A stretch of DNA of 64,000 nt from Sphingomonadaceae bacterium (GTDB lineage: Bacteria > Pseudomonadota > Alphaproteobacteria > Sphingomonadales > Sphingomonadaceae). Position 1 is the stretch's first letter. Each line of letters starts with the position of its first letter. Of this stretch, positions 47,798-55,836 are shown piece after piece. The DNA lies in NCBI GenBank assembly GCA_009926135.1, contig RFPL01000007.1:62001-126000 (forward strand), given 5' to 3'. The notes under the pieces were generated by a model. That model was not told where the DNA came from. It saw only the letters and a program-made list of their open reading frames with translations, and did not search any database. Position numbers and translations under genes: made by a program.

Positions 47798-49084
47798 ATG
47801 AATGCTCCTTGGAAGCCCGGCGCAGCCGGCAATCGCGACGCCTTCAGCGCCTATATCTGCGACGATGCCGCGCTTGACGTGCTGCGTCCCGTGGTCATCG
47901 AAATGGGCTGGCAGCCCGAGAAGTGCAACAAGGGCGGCCTGCGCAACGCGGTCCAGTCCTTGTCGATCTCGGCCAGCCCGAACATTCTGATGGTCGACCT
48001 GTCGGAAAGCGGCGACCCGCTGAGCGACATCAACGCTCTGGCCGAAGTCTGCGAACCCGGCACGGTGGTGATCGCGATCGGTCAGGTCAACGATGTCCGG
48101 CTCTATCGCGATCTCGTCGCCAGCGGCATCCAGGACTATCTGCTCAAGCCGCTTTCGCCGGGCCAGGTCCGCGATGCGCTGGTCAATGCCCAGGCGGTCT
48201 TCGCATCACCCAAGGCCCACGATCCGTCCGCAGCCAAGAAGCATGTCTCGGTAGCCGTGCTCGGCACCCGCGGCGGTGTCGGCGCCTCGACCATCGCGAC
48301 CTCGCTTGCCTGGCTCTACAGCGGCGACGAGAAGCTGCCGACCGCGCTGCTTGATCTCGACATTCACTTCGGCACCGGCGCCCTGGCGCTCGATCTCGAA
48401 CCGGGCCGCGGCCTGACCGACGCGATCGAGAACCCCAGCCGCATCGATGGCCTGTTCATCGAACGCGCGATGATCCGCGCCAACGATCACCTGGCGATCC
48501 TTTCGGCCGAAGCACCGATCAATTCACCGCTGATGACCGACGGCGCGGCCTTCATCCAGCTGCAGGAAGAATTCCGGCAGGCATTCGAGATGACGGTGAT
48601 CGATCTGCCGCGCAACATGCTGATCAACTTCCCGCACTTGCTGAACGATGTGAACGTCGTGCTGCTGGTTACGGAAATGACCCTGGCCGGCGCGCGCGAT
48701 GCGATCCGCGTGCTGTCGTGGATGAAGAGCAATGCGCCGCACGTCCAGACGATCGTGGTGGCCAACAAGGTGCTCCCCGGCACGGGCGAGATCAGCAAGG
48801 CCGATTTCGAAGCCTCGATCGAGCGAAAGATCGGTTTCACCATTCCTTATGATGCCAAGGCCGCGGCCAATGCCGCCAAGCTGGGTCAGACCTTTGCCGA
48901 TGCCAATCGCTCGGCCAAGGCAGGGGTTCTGATCCGCGACCTGGCCAAGGCAGTTCACGGCGTGGGCGACGGCGAAACGGTCGACGATGCGCTCAAGCCC
49001 AAGTCCTCGCTGCTCGGGAAGTTCGATCTCAAGGCGCTACTGCCCAAGAAGGCAGCAAAGGCTCCGGCTCCGGCTTCGGCCTGA
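47798..49084 (+). CDS. cpaE: CpaE/TadZ, polar localisation ATPase of the Tad pilus
   Basis: The 428-residue protein has an atypical receiver-like domain (about 10-135; VDLSESGDPLSD and YLLKPLSPGQ) and a ParA/MinD-like domain. The Walker A region reads LGTRGGVGASTIATSL, with alanine where the ATP-contacting lysine normally is (KGGxGKT), which is usual for TadZ. It positions the pilus machine at the pole. In related operons cpaF follows directly; here the next gene is tadB. Confidence 0.93.
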   Translation: MNAPWKPGAAGNRDAFSAYICDDAALDVLRPVVIEMGWQPEKCNKGGLRNAVQSLSISASPNILMVDLSESGDPLSDINALAEVCEPGTVVIAIGQVNDVRLYRDLVASGIQDYLLKPLSPGQVRDALVNAQAVFASPKAHDPSAAKKHVSVAVLGTRGGVGASTIATSLAWLYSGDEKLPTALLDLDIHFGTGALALDLEPGRGLTDAIENPSRIDGLFIERAMIRANDHLAILSAEAPINSPLMTDGAAFIQLQEEFRQAFEMTVIDLPRNMLINFPHLLNDVNVVLLVTEMTLAGARDAIRVLSWMKSNAPHVQTIVVANKVLPGTGEISKADFEASIERKIGFTIPYDAKAAANAAKLGQTFADANRSAKAGVLIRDLAKAVHGVGDGETVDDALKPKSSLLGKFDLKALLPKKAAKAPAPASA

Positions 49085-49134
49085 GCCCGGGTGCCCGCGT
49101 CACGTTGTCCTGCTGAAGAAGGCCAGACCAGCCG

Positions 49135-50106
49135 ATGAATATCATCCAACTGCTGCTGATCGCCGTCGGCCTGATGGCATTCATGGTGCTGGGCTACATG
49201 GCCTTTTCTGGCCCTTCCCCAGCCAAGGAGGCGGCGCGGCGGCTTGAAGGCCTGCGCTATCGCCACTCCGATAGCACGACTGACAAGGTCGAGGCCCAGC
49301 TGCGCAAGGCCGTGGCAGCGCGCAAGCCCAAGATTCACCAGATTGCCGGATCGGAAAGCCGGGTTGCGGCCCTGCTGATGCGGCTGCATCGCACTGGCAA
49401 GGGCTGGACGCTGAGCCAGTATCTCTATGCCTCGGGCGGCCTTGCACTGGGTATCGCCATCCTGGTCTTCCTGAAGACCGGTGCTGCGGCGCTGTCCCTG
49501 GGGGTCGGCCTGCTGGTTGGCGCCGGCCTGCCGCATGCGGTGGTCGGCTTCTTCATCGGCAAGCGCAGCAACGCTTTTACCACCAAGTTCCCCGACGCGA
49601 TTGAACTGCTGGTGCGCGGTCTGCGCTCCGGTCTGCCGGTGACCGAAACCCTCGGCGTCGTTTCAAGCGAAGTTCCAGGCCCGGTGGGCGAGGAATTCAA
49701 GCTGGTGACCGAGCGGATCAAGATCGGCAAGACCATGGAGGACGCCCTTCAGGAAACCGCCGACCGCCTCAACACGCCTGAATTCAGCTTCTTCTGCATC
49801 ACGCTGGCGATCCAGCGGGAAACTGGCGGCAACCTGGCCGAGACGCTCTCGAACCTGGCCGACGTGCTCCGCAAGCGTGCCCAGATGAAGCTCAAGATCA
49901 AGGCGATGAGCTCTGAATCCAAGGCCTCGGCCTATATCGTCGGGGCCCTGCCGTTCATCGTGTTCACGATGATCTACATGATCAACCCGAACTACCTGGG
50001 TGGCTTCTTCACTGACGATCGCCTGATCGTGACCGGTCTGGGCGGCCTGACGTGGATGTCGATCGGGGCCTTCATCATGGCCAAGATGGTCAGCTTCGAA
50101 ATCTGA
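49135..50106 (+). CDS. tadB: TadB, Tad pilus inner-membrane platform protein
   Basis: TadB (323 residues) is a GspF/T2SSF-type platform subunit. It has N-terminal and C-terminal membrane helices and the central T2SSF helices (FPDAIELLVRGLRSGLPVTE, ETGGNLAETLSNLADVLRKR). It should form the inner-membrane base with TadC and contact the CpaF motor. It starts 50 bases after cpaE; that gap contains no remnant of an ATPase gene. Confidence 0.93.
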   Translation: MNIIQLLLIAVGLMAFMVLGYMAFSGPSPAKEAARRLEGLRYRHSDSTTDKVEAQLRKAVAARKPKIHQIAGSESRVAALLMRLHRTGKGWTLSQYLYASGGLALGIAILVFLKTGAAALSLGVGLLVGAGLPHAVVGFFIGKRSNAFTTKFPDAIELLVRGLRSGLPVTETLGVVSSEVPGPVGEEFKLVTERIKIGKTMEDALQETADRLNTPEFSFFCITLAIQRETGGNLAETLSNLADVLRKRAQMKLKIKAMSSESKASAYIVGALPFIVFTMIYMINPNYLGGFFTDDRLIVTGLGGLTWMSIGAFIMAKMVSFEI

Positions 50107-50125
50107 GCAGGGACAGGAACAGGAT

Positions 50126-51148
50126 ATGATGAACACCCCTCCCGGTCCCACGCTGCTCGGTGTCGACGTGCTCTGGATCGGTTCGATCCTGGCGGGTCTG
50201 GCTGCTGCGGCCGTGCTGTTCGCGATCTATACTGCGGTAACCATCCGCGATCCGATGGCCAAGCGGGTCAAGGCGCTCAACGAACGCCGCGACCAGCTCA
50301 AGAGCGGGATCATCACCCAGACCGCCAAGAAGCGCGCATCGCTGGTCCGCAAGAACGAAACCGCCGACAAGATGAAAGAGACGCTGTCGGCGCTGAAGGT
50401 GCTGCAGCAAAGCCAGGTCGAGACCATCCAGCAGAAACTGGCTCAGGCCGGGATCCGCAAGAAGGAACTCGGCATTGTCGTGATCTTCGCGCGCATGGTC
50501 CTCCCGATCTTGCTCGGCGGATTTGCGGCCTTCATGGTCTATGGCATCAACTTCTTCCCTGACTGGGGCGGGATGAAGAAGCTCATGGCCTTCGCCGCCG
50601 CCGTTGGCCTTGGCTACAAGGGACCCGAACTCTATATCGGCAACCTGATCTCGAAGCGAACCAACGCGATCCGCAAAGGCTTGCCCGATGCGCTTGACCT
50701 GTTGGTGATCTGCGCCGAGGCGGGCCTGACCGTTGACGCCGCATTCAACCGCGTGGCGCGCGAACTGGGCCGGGCCTATCCGGAACTGGGTGACGAATTC
50801 GCCCTGACCGCAATCGAGATGTCGTTCCTGTCCGAACGCCGCCAAGCTTTCGAAAATCTGGCCTGGCGCGTGAACCTGGAAGCGATCAAGGGCGTGACCA
50901 CCACCATGGTCCAGACCGAGCGCTATGGTACGCCGCTGGCTTCGGCCCTGCGTGTGCTCTCGGCCGAATTCCGCAACGAACGCATGATGCGCGCCGAAGA
51001 AAAGGCCGCGCGTCTGCCAGCGATCATGACTGTGCCGCTGATTCTGTTCATTCTGCCGGTGCTGTTCGTGGTCATCCTTGGCCCAGCAGCCTGCTCGATC
51101 GCCGATGCCTTCAGCCATGATGGCCCGGCCAAGGGTGGCGGCGGCTGA
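50126..51148 (+). CDS. tadC: TadC, Tad pilus inner-membrane platform protein
   Basis: TadC (340 residues) is the second T2SSF-type platform protein. Typical stretches are KGLPDALDLLVICAEAGLTV and LRVLSAEFRNERMMRAEEKA, followed by a C-terminal membrane helix (PLILFILPVLFVVILGPAA). It ends the operon; a strong hairpin lies 28 bases after its stop. The pilin-like TadE/F, TadG and the TPR protein TadD do not follow. Confidence 0.93.
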   Translation: MMNTPPGPTLLGVDVLWIGSILAGLAAAAVLFAIYTAVTIRDPMAKRVKALNERRDQLKSGIITQTAKKRASLVRKNETADKMKETLSALKVLQQSQVETIQQKLAQAGIRKKELGIVVIFARMVLPILLGGFAAFMVYGINFFPDWGGMKKLMAFAAAVGLGYKGPELYIGNLISKRTNAIRKGLPDALDLLVICAEAGLTVDAAFNRVARELGRAYPELGDEFALTAIEMSFLSERRQAFENLAWRVNLEAIKGVTTTMVQTERYGTPLASALRVLSAEFRNERMMRAEEKAARLPAIMTVPLILFILPVLFVVILGPAACSIADAFSHDGPAKGGGG

Positions 51149-51176
51149 CCTAGCAATTCAGGGTGGGGTACCCGCG

Positions 51177-51218
51177 CCGGGCCGGCTCTCCTTCGGGAGA
51201 ACCGGCCCGGCTTCGTTT
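51177..51218 (+). terminator. Terminator at the end of the tad operon
   Basis: A 15-bp stem with one mismatch (51177-51191 with 51196-51210) closed by a TTCG tetraloop is followed by CTTCGTTTT. It sits between the convergent tadC and fumarylacetoacetase genes and could act in both directions. Confidence 0.85.
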
Positions 51219-51231
51219 TAACGTCTGAGCT

Positions 51232-52239
51232 TCAGGGCTTCACGACAGTGTGATCGATCGCACCGAAGATCGAATGGCCGGCCCCGTCACGCATTTCGAT
51301 CCGCACAGTGTCACCATAGCGCAGGAACGGGGTCACCGGCTTGCCGTCGGCAATGGTCTCGATCATCCGCTGCTCGGCAATGCAGGAATAGCCCCGCCCG
51401 CCATCCCGGCACGGGCGGCCCGGCGAGCCATCGGGGTCGCGGTTCGAAACGGTGCCCGAACCGATGATCGAGCCAGCCCCAACCCGCCGGGTCTTGGCCA
51501 AGTGTGCGATCAGGGTGCCGAAATCGAAGGTGCATTCCTCTCCGGCCTCGGCCCGGCCGAAAGCCTCGCCGTTGAGATCGACCCGCAGGACCTGGTTGAG
51601 CCGTCCGCCCACCCAGGCATCGCCCAGCTCGTCCGGCGTTACGAAGACTGGCGAGAAGTGGCTGGCCGGCTTTGCCTGAACAAAGCCGAAGCCCTTGGCC
51701 AACTCATCCGGGATCAGGTTGCGCAACGATACGTCGTTCACCAGTCCGACCAGTCGGATATGATCGAGTGCGGCTGCTGGCGAAACGCCCTGCGGCACAT
51801 CGTCGGTGACCACGCAAATCTCCGCCTCCATGTCGCAGCCCCACGCCTCATCCGCGAGCGTGATGGGCGCGCGGGCGCCGCGCAGGTCATCGCTGCCGCC
51901 CTGGTACATCAGCGGATCGTGCCAGAAGCTCTCCGGTAGCTCGGCCCCGCGTGCCTTGCGCACCAGTTCGACGTGATTGACGTAGGCCGAGCCATCGGCC
52001 CACTGGTAGGCGCGCGGGAGCGGGGCCAGCGCCTCGCGCTCATGGAACCGCTCCTGCGGGATCGCACCGTGCTCAAGCTCGGTGGCAAGAGCCTGGAGCA
52101 CGGGAAAATGGCGGTCCCAATCATCAAGCGCAGCCTGCAAAGTCGGCACCAGATGTGAGGCATCAGCGCACCAGGCGAGGTCAGTGCTGACTACGGCGAG
52201 ACGCCCGTCGCGTCCTCCGGGAAGGCTTGCCAGTTTCAT
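51232..52239 (-). CDS. Fumarylacetoacetase / FAA hydrolase family protein
   Basis: The 335-residue protein belongs to the FAH family that cleaves fumarylacetoacetate to fumarate and acetoacetate. It has an N-terminal FAA_hydro_N-like part and the metal site (DMEAEICVVTDDVPQG and RLVGLVNDVSLRNLI). Its neighbours support this: MarR regulator and maleylacetoacetate isomerase are in the same operon, so this is the end of tyrosine/homogentisate breakdown. hmgA is not in the window. The start overlaps the MarR stop (TGATG). Confidence 0.9.
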   Translation of the reverse strand: MKLASLPGGRDGRLAVVSTDLAWCADASHLVPTLQAALDDWDRHFPVLQALATELEHGAIPQERFHEREALAPLPRAYQWADGSAYVNHVELVRKARGAELPESFWHDPLMYQGGSDDLRGARAPITLADEAWGCDMEAEICVVTDDVPQGVSPAAALDHIRLVGLVNDVSLRNLIPDELAKGFGFVQAKPASHFSPVFVTPDELGDAWVGGRLNQVLRVDLNGEAFGRAEAGEECTFDFGTLIAHLAKTRRVGAGSIIGSGTVSNRDPDGSPGRPCRDGGRGYSCIAEQRMIETIADGKPVTPFLRYGDTVRIEMRDGAGHSIFGAIDHTVVKP

Positions 52240-52712
52240 CAGGTCAGCTCCTTGGGTGCGGCTGCGCCTTCCAGTTCGGCCACCCGGGTGGTGATCCGCG
52301 CCAGCAGGGTCTTGAAATCCTTTAGTTCGGTAGCCGACAGCGAAGCGAACAGCCGGCGCTCCATGTCCAGCGCCAGCGGCATGATTTCACCATGCATGGT
52401 CTTGCCTGCCGCGGTCAGTTCGATGTGGTGCGATCGTCCGTCATCAGCGTTGGGACTGCGCGCCACCAGTCCGCGGTCTTCCAGTTCCTTGCAGGCGCGA
52501 TTGACCGCGACCTTGTCCATCCGCGTCGCGCCGACCAAGCTGCGCTGGGTCTGCGGCCCGGCGTCCCCCAGCACGGCCATCACCCGCCATTCGGGGATCT
52601 TGAGCCCGAACCGCGCGCGATATTCGCTGGCGATCATGTCGCTCACCGCATTGGTGGTGACTGACATCAGGTAGGGCAGGAAATCCGCCAGGCGGGAGCT
52701 TTGCTGGGCCAT
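52239..52712 (-). CDS. MarR-family transcriptional regulator
   Basis: The 157-residue protein is a winged-helix MarR regulator: RVMAVLGDAGPQTQRSLVGA and MDKVAVNRACKELEDRGLVA form the recognition helices and RSPNADDGRSHHIELTAAG the wing. It probably senses an aromatic intermediate such as homogentisate and controls the fumarylacetoacetase gene coupled to it. A candidate operator lies 17 bases upstream of its start. Confidence 0.93.
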   Translation of the reverse strand: MAQQSSRLADFLPYLMSVTTNAVSDMIASEYRARFGLKIPEWRVMAVLGDAGPQTQRSLVGATRMDKVAVNRACKELEDRGLVARSPNADDGRSHHIELTAAGKTMHGEIMPLALDMERRLFASLSATELKDFKTLLARITTRVAELEGAAAPKELT

Positions 52713-52728
52713 CGACTCGGTTTCTAGT

Positions 52729-52741
52729 GCAACCGGTTTGC
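52729..52741. promoter_or_regulatory. Candidate MarR operator
   Basis: GCAACCGGTTTGC has the arms GCAA and TTGC around CCGGT; its core AACCGGTT is fully palindromic. TTGC/GCAA arms are common in MarR operators. It lies in the 43-base gap upstream of the marR start, the usual place for autoregulation. Confidence 0.45.
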
Positions 52742-52755
52742 CGCGCCAAGCGCCG

Positions 52756-53388
52756 TCACGCCGGCTTCACCGCTTCGGGTGCCGAAGCGGCGATCGCGGG
52801 GATCGCCCGCAGCGCCTCGTCAATCCGCACCAGCTGCGGCAAAGGCTCCAGCGGAACCCCAAACCGCCGCGCGCTGTAAAGCTGCGGGACCAGGCAGACA
52901 TCGATCAGATTGGGCTGTTTGCCGCCGAACAAGCCATGCTCCGGCGCATCTGCCTCCAGCGCGGCCAGTCCATCCCCCAGCCAGCGATGCAGCCAGCGCG
53001 TGATACCATCGGCATCGATGCCCAGATCGTCGCGCAGGAAATTCTGCACGCGCAGGTTCTGTAGCGGGTGGACCTCTGAAATGATCGTCATCGCCCGGCC
53101 CAGCACGTGGGCACGGGCCATGGGATCGGTGGGCAGCAGGCGCGGTTCGGGCCAGCGGGCGTCGAGATAGTCGATGATCGCCAGCGACTGGGCGATCGGC
53201 TCACCATCAACCTCCAGCACTGGCACCAGTCCCAGCGGGTTGCGCACCAGATGGTCAGCCCCGCCCTGCTCGCCCGCGGCCAGGTCGACCGAGTGCGAGG
53301 TCCATGACAGCGCCTTGAGATTCATCGCGATCCGCACGCGATAGGCCGCCGAAGACCGCCAGTAATCGTATAGGACCAGATCGCTCAT
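52756..53388 (-). CDS. maiA: MaiA, maleylacetoacetate isomerase (zeta-class GST)
   Basis: MaiA isomerises maleylacetoacetate to fumarylacetoacetate using glutathione. The 210-residue protein has the zeta-class active-site motif SSAAYRVRIAMNLK near the start, NPLGLVPVLEVDG and SLAIIDYLD for glutathione binding, and the C-terminal helical domain. It lies 43 bases upstream of marR-fah, which completes the pathway. It overlaps mtnP by four bases. Confidence 0.94.
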   Translation of the reverse strand: MSDLVLYDYWRSSAAYRVRIAMNLKALSWTSHSVDLAAGEQGGADHLVRNPLGLVPVLEVDGEPIAQSLAIIDYLDARWPEPRLLPTDPMARAHVLGRAMTIISEVHPLQNLRVQNFLRDDLGIDADGITRWLHRWLGDGLAALEADAPEHGLFGGKQPNLIDVCLVPQLYSARRFGVPLEPLPQLVRIDEALRAIPAIAASAPEAVKPA

Positions 53389-54251
53389 CGCAGCACCCTC
53401 CCTGCTATCGCATCCAGTTTTGCCACCAGCACCGGATCGCGTGCGGCCTTCGCAGTCATGATTGCGTGTTCCAGCGCCTGGTCGATCGGGCTGGGTTCGC
53501 GCTCTGGTGGCAGCGCGGCAAGGAACCGCCGCAGCACCTTACCGGCCAGCGCGACATTGGCGTGCATCACTGCCAGCACCTCGCTGGCCTCGACCCCCGC
53601 CTCGCTGGTCCGCCAGGCATCATAATCCGTCACCATGCCCAACAGGGCATAGGGCAGTTCCGCCTCGCGAGCGAGCCGCGCCTCCGGCATGGCGGTCATT
53701 CCGATCACGTCCCCGCCCCACTTGCGGTAAAGCAGGCTCTCGGCCCGGGTCGAGAACTGCGGACCTTCGATCGCAACATAGGTTCCGCCGCGATGGACGG
53801 CCCCGCCCTCACCCTCGACCGCATCGGCCAGGCCGGCTGCCAGGCGCGGGCAGACCGGATCGGCCAGGCTGACATGGGCGACAAGGCCCGGCCCGAAGAA
53901 GCTGGCCGGACGGCTGACTGTGCGATCGATGAACTGGCTGACCGCCACCATCTGGCCCGGTGCCATGTCGGTGCGCAGCGAACCAATGGCGGAGAGCGCG
54001 ATCACGTCGGTCACTCCGCAGCGCTTCAGCACGTCGATATTGGCGCGGTAATTGACTGCGGCGGGCGGGATCGCATGTCCGGGCCCGTGGCGCGGAAGGA
54101 AGGTCACGCGCACACCCGCTAGTGTACCGGTGGTCACTGCTGCCGAAGGCTCACCAAACGGACTTTCGACCGGAATTTCCTGGGCGCCGTCAACCCCGAC
54201 GCCGCCGGCCAGGCCCGAACCGCCGATCACCCCGATATGCCACTGCCCCAT
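53385..54251 (-). CDS. mtnP: MtnP, S-methyl-5'-thioadenosine phosphorylase
   Basis: MtnP splits methylthioadenosine with phosphate in methionine salvage. The 288-residue protein has the PNP/MTAP motifs GVIGGSGL, LPRHGPGHAIPPAAVNYRAN, VTDVIALSAIGSL and VAIEGPQFSTRAE with NMTAMPE-type GMTAMPEARLA. IPPAAVNYRAN fits MTAP rather than guanosine phosphorylases. It sits 13 bases after the tetR gene and overlaps maiA, so it links two functional groups in one probable transcript. Confidence 0.92.
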   Translation of the reverse strand: MGQWHIGVIGGSGLAGGVGVDGAQEIPVESPFGEPSAAVTTGTLAGVRVTFLPRHGPGHAIPPAAVNYRANIDVLKRCGVTDVIALSAIGSLRTDMAPGQMVAVSQFIDRTVSRPASFFGPGLVAHVSLADPVCPRLAAGLADAVEGEGGAVHRGGTYVAIEGPQFSTRAESLLYRKWGGDVIGMTAMPEARLAREAELPYALLGMVTDYDAWRTSEAGVEASEVLAVMHANVALAGKVLRRFLAALPPEREPSPIDQALEHAIMTAKAARDPVLVAKLDAIAGRVLR

Positions 54252-54264
54252 GCCAGACCTCCGC

Positions 54265-54903
54265 TCAGTTGTGCGCGAGGATTCCCGCCATGATGAAATC
54301 GATGCAATGCTCGCGGTACCGGTCGCGCAGTTCCTCGGTCAGCGCCTCGGTATCGTAGCAGTGCTTTAGTACGAGGCGCGACGAGAAGAACCGGTCGCAG
54401 GCCCCGGTCGTGGTGAAATAGAACAGCTGCGGATCAACCTTGCGGAATACCCCCTGCTTGACCCCGTCCTTGATCAACCGGTCATAGGCCCGGCTGAGCG
54501 GGGTCAAATAGGAATCGGCGATCCGGTGAGCTTCGTCGGGATCGCTCTCGCGTACCAGCCGCATCAGCAAGCGGTTGAGGTAGGGCGTTTTGTAATAGGT
54601 ATCGACCACGGCACCAATATGGCGGCGCAGGCGGACTTCGGGGCTCATGTCCTTTGACATGAGTGCGTCGACTGCGTGAACGATATCCTGCATGTCGCGA
54701 TCGAGCAGGGCCTTCATCAGCCCGGCCTTGTTGCCGAAGTAGTACTTCACCAGCGCTGAGTTCAGCCCGGAGCGCAGCGACAGTTCGGATAGCGAAATAT
54801 CGACGATGTCGCCTTCGCGCATGATCGTCGATGCGGTGTGCAGCAGCAGTTCGCGCGCGCCTTCTGGCGCATCGGTTTGTTCGGCGACCGATGACTGGCT
54901 CAT
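54265..54903 (-). CDS. TetR-family transcriptional regulator
   Basis: The 212-residue protein has an N-terminal TetR helix-turn-helix (SLSELSLRSGLNSALVKYYF, GNKAGLMKALL) and an all-helical ligand domain. It ends the thiolase-SDR-isomerase operon and overlaps the isomerase stop (ATGA), so it likely represses this operon in response to an acyl-CoA, as FadR/PsrA-type TetR proteins do. The palindrome at 57857-57872 is the obvious operator. ATG 54903 is chosen over an upstream start. Confidence 0.93.
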   Translation of the reverse strand: MSQSSVAEQTDAPEGARELLLHTASTIMREGDIVDISLSELSLRSGLNSALVKYYFGNKAGLMKALLDRDMQDIVHAVDALMSKDMSPEVRLRRHIGAVVDTYYKTPYLNRLLMRLVRESDPDEAHRIADSYLTPLSRAYDRLIKDGVKQGVFRKVDPQLFYFTTTGACDRFFSSRLVLKHCYDTEALTEELRDRYREHCIDFIMAGILAHN

Positions 54904-55772
54904 GCGAAGGGCGGCTCCTCTCCCCACCAAGGATAAAAGTCCGGCATATCGCTCGAAACCCGTAGCGGAAAGGCGGGTGGCCGCTTTTCGAGGAAGCTTT
55001 GCACACCTTCCTTCGCGTCGGCTCCCTTCGAGAGACGATAGATGGCGCGGCTATCGACCTTGTGTGCCGCCATCGGGTGATCGCCCGAGGGGATCCGCCA
55101 CAGCATCGCGCGGGTCATGGCCACCGACACGGCCGAGGTATTGTCGGCAATCTCGCGGGCCAGGCCCCGCGCTGCATCGATCAGTTCGCCCGGTGCGTGG
55201 ACCGAACGGACCAGCCCGCCCTTCAGCGCTTCCTCGGCCCCGAAGATACGGCCGGTCATGCACCATTCCAGCGCCTGGTTGATCCCGACGATCTTGGGCA
55301 GGAACCAGCTGGAGCAGGCTTCGGGCACGATCCCGCGGCGGGCAAAGACGAAGCCGTAGCGGGCGTTGTCGCTGGCCAGGCGGATATCCATCGGCAACTG
55401 CATGGTTACGCCCACACCCACGGCGGCGCCGTTGCAGGCCGAGATCAGCGGCTTCTTCGATTGATAGAGGCGCAGGGTCAGCAGCCCGCCACCATCGCGC
55501 ACGCGCGGATCGGACAGGTCCTCGACCGGGGCGGAGTCCGAAAAGACCGCGCGGCCGTCTTCGGGGGTCAGGTCGGCCCCGGCGCAGAAGGCACGCTCGC
55601 CGGCCCCGGTAAAGATCACCGCCCGGACGCTGTCATCGGCGTCGGTGCGGTCCATGGCATCGATGATCTCGTTCATCATCGTGCCAGTGAAGGCGTTCAT
55701 CTTCTCCGGCCGGTTGAGCGTCAGGGTGGCGATGCCCTCGGCAATGTGAAGGTCGATCTGCGAATAGCCCAT
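54900..55772 (-). CDS. Crotonase-family protein, probably enoyl-CoA delta-isomerase
   Basis: The 290-residue crotonase has the acyl-CoA pocket SACNGAAVGVGVTMQLPMDI and GAGERAFCAGADL. The two glutamates of enoyl-CoA hydratase (GGCE and GQPE in the rat enzyme) are replaced by Thr and Phe. Instead, a glutamate lies in RGIVPEACSSWFLPKIVG, the position used by delta3-delta2-enoyl-CoA isomerases of the ECI2 type. I therefore favour isomerase over hydratase. GGGAGAGAGAC precedes ATG 55772. Confidence 0.85.
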   Translation of the reverse strand: MGYSQIDLHIAEGIATLTLNRPEKMNAFTGTMMNEIIDAMDRTDADDSVRAVIFTGAGERAFCAGADLTPEDGRAVFSDSAPVEDLSDPRVRDGGGLLTLRLYQSKKPLISACNGAAVGVGVTMQLPMDIRLASDNARYGFVFARRGIVPEACSSWFLPKIVGINQALEWCMTGRIFGAEEALKGGLVRSVHAPGELIDAARGLAREIADNTSAVSVAMTRAMLWRIPSGDHPMAAHKVDSRAIYRLSKGADAKEGVQSFLEKRPPAFPLRVSSDMPDFYPWWGEEPPFA

Positions 55773-55836
55773 GTCTCTCTCCCGGGGAGGGTGCGGCCGG
55801 ACGCCAACCAATGACGCCCGGCCAGGTTCCTGTTGT

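Noticed and set aside
49085-49134. Possible remnant of cpaF between cpaE and tadB
   Set aside because: The 50 bases show no Walker motif or similarity to CpaF ends; they look like an ordinary spacer.
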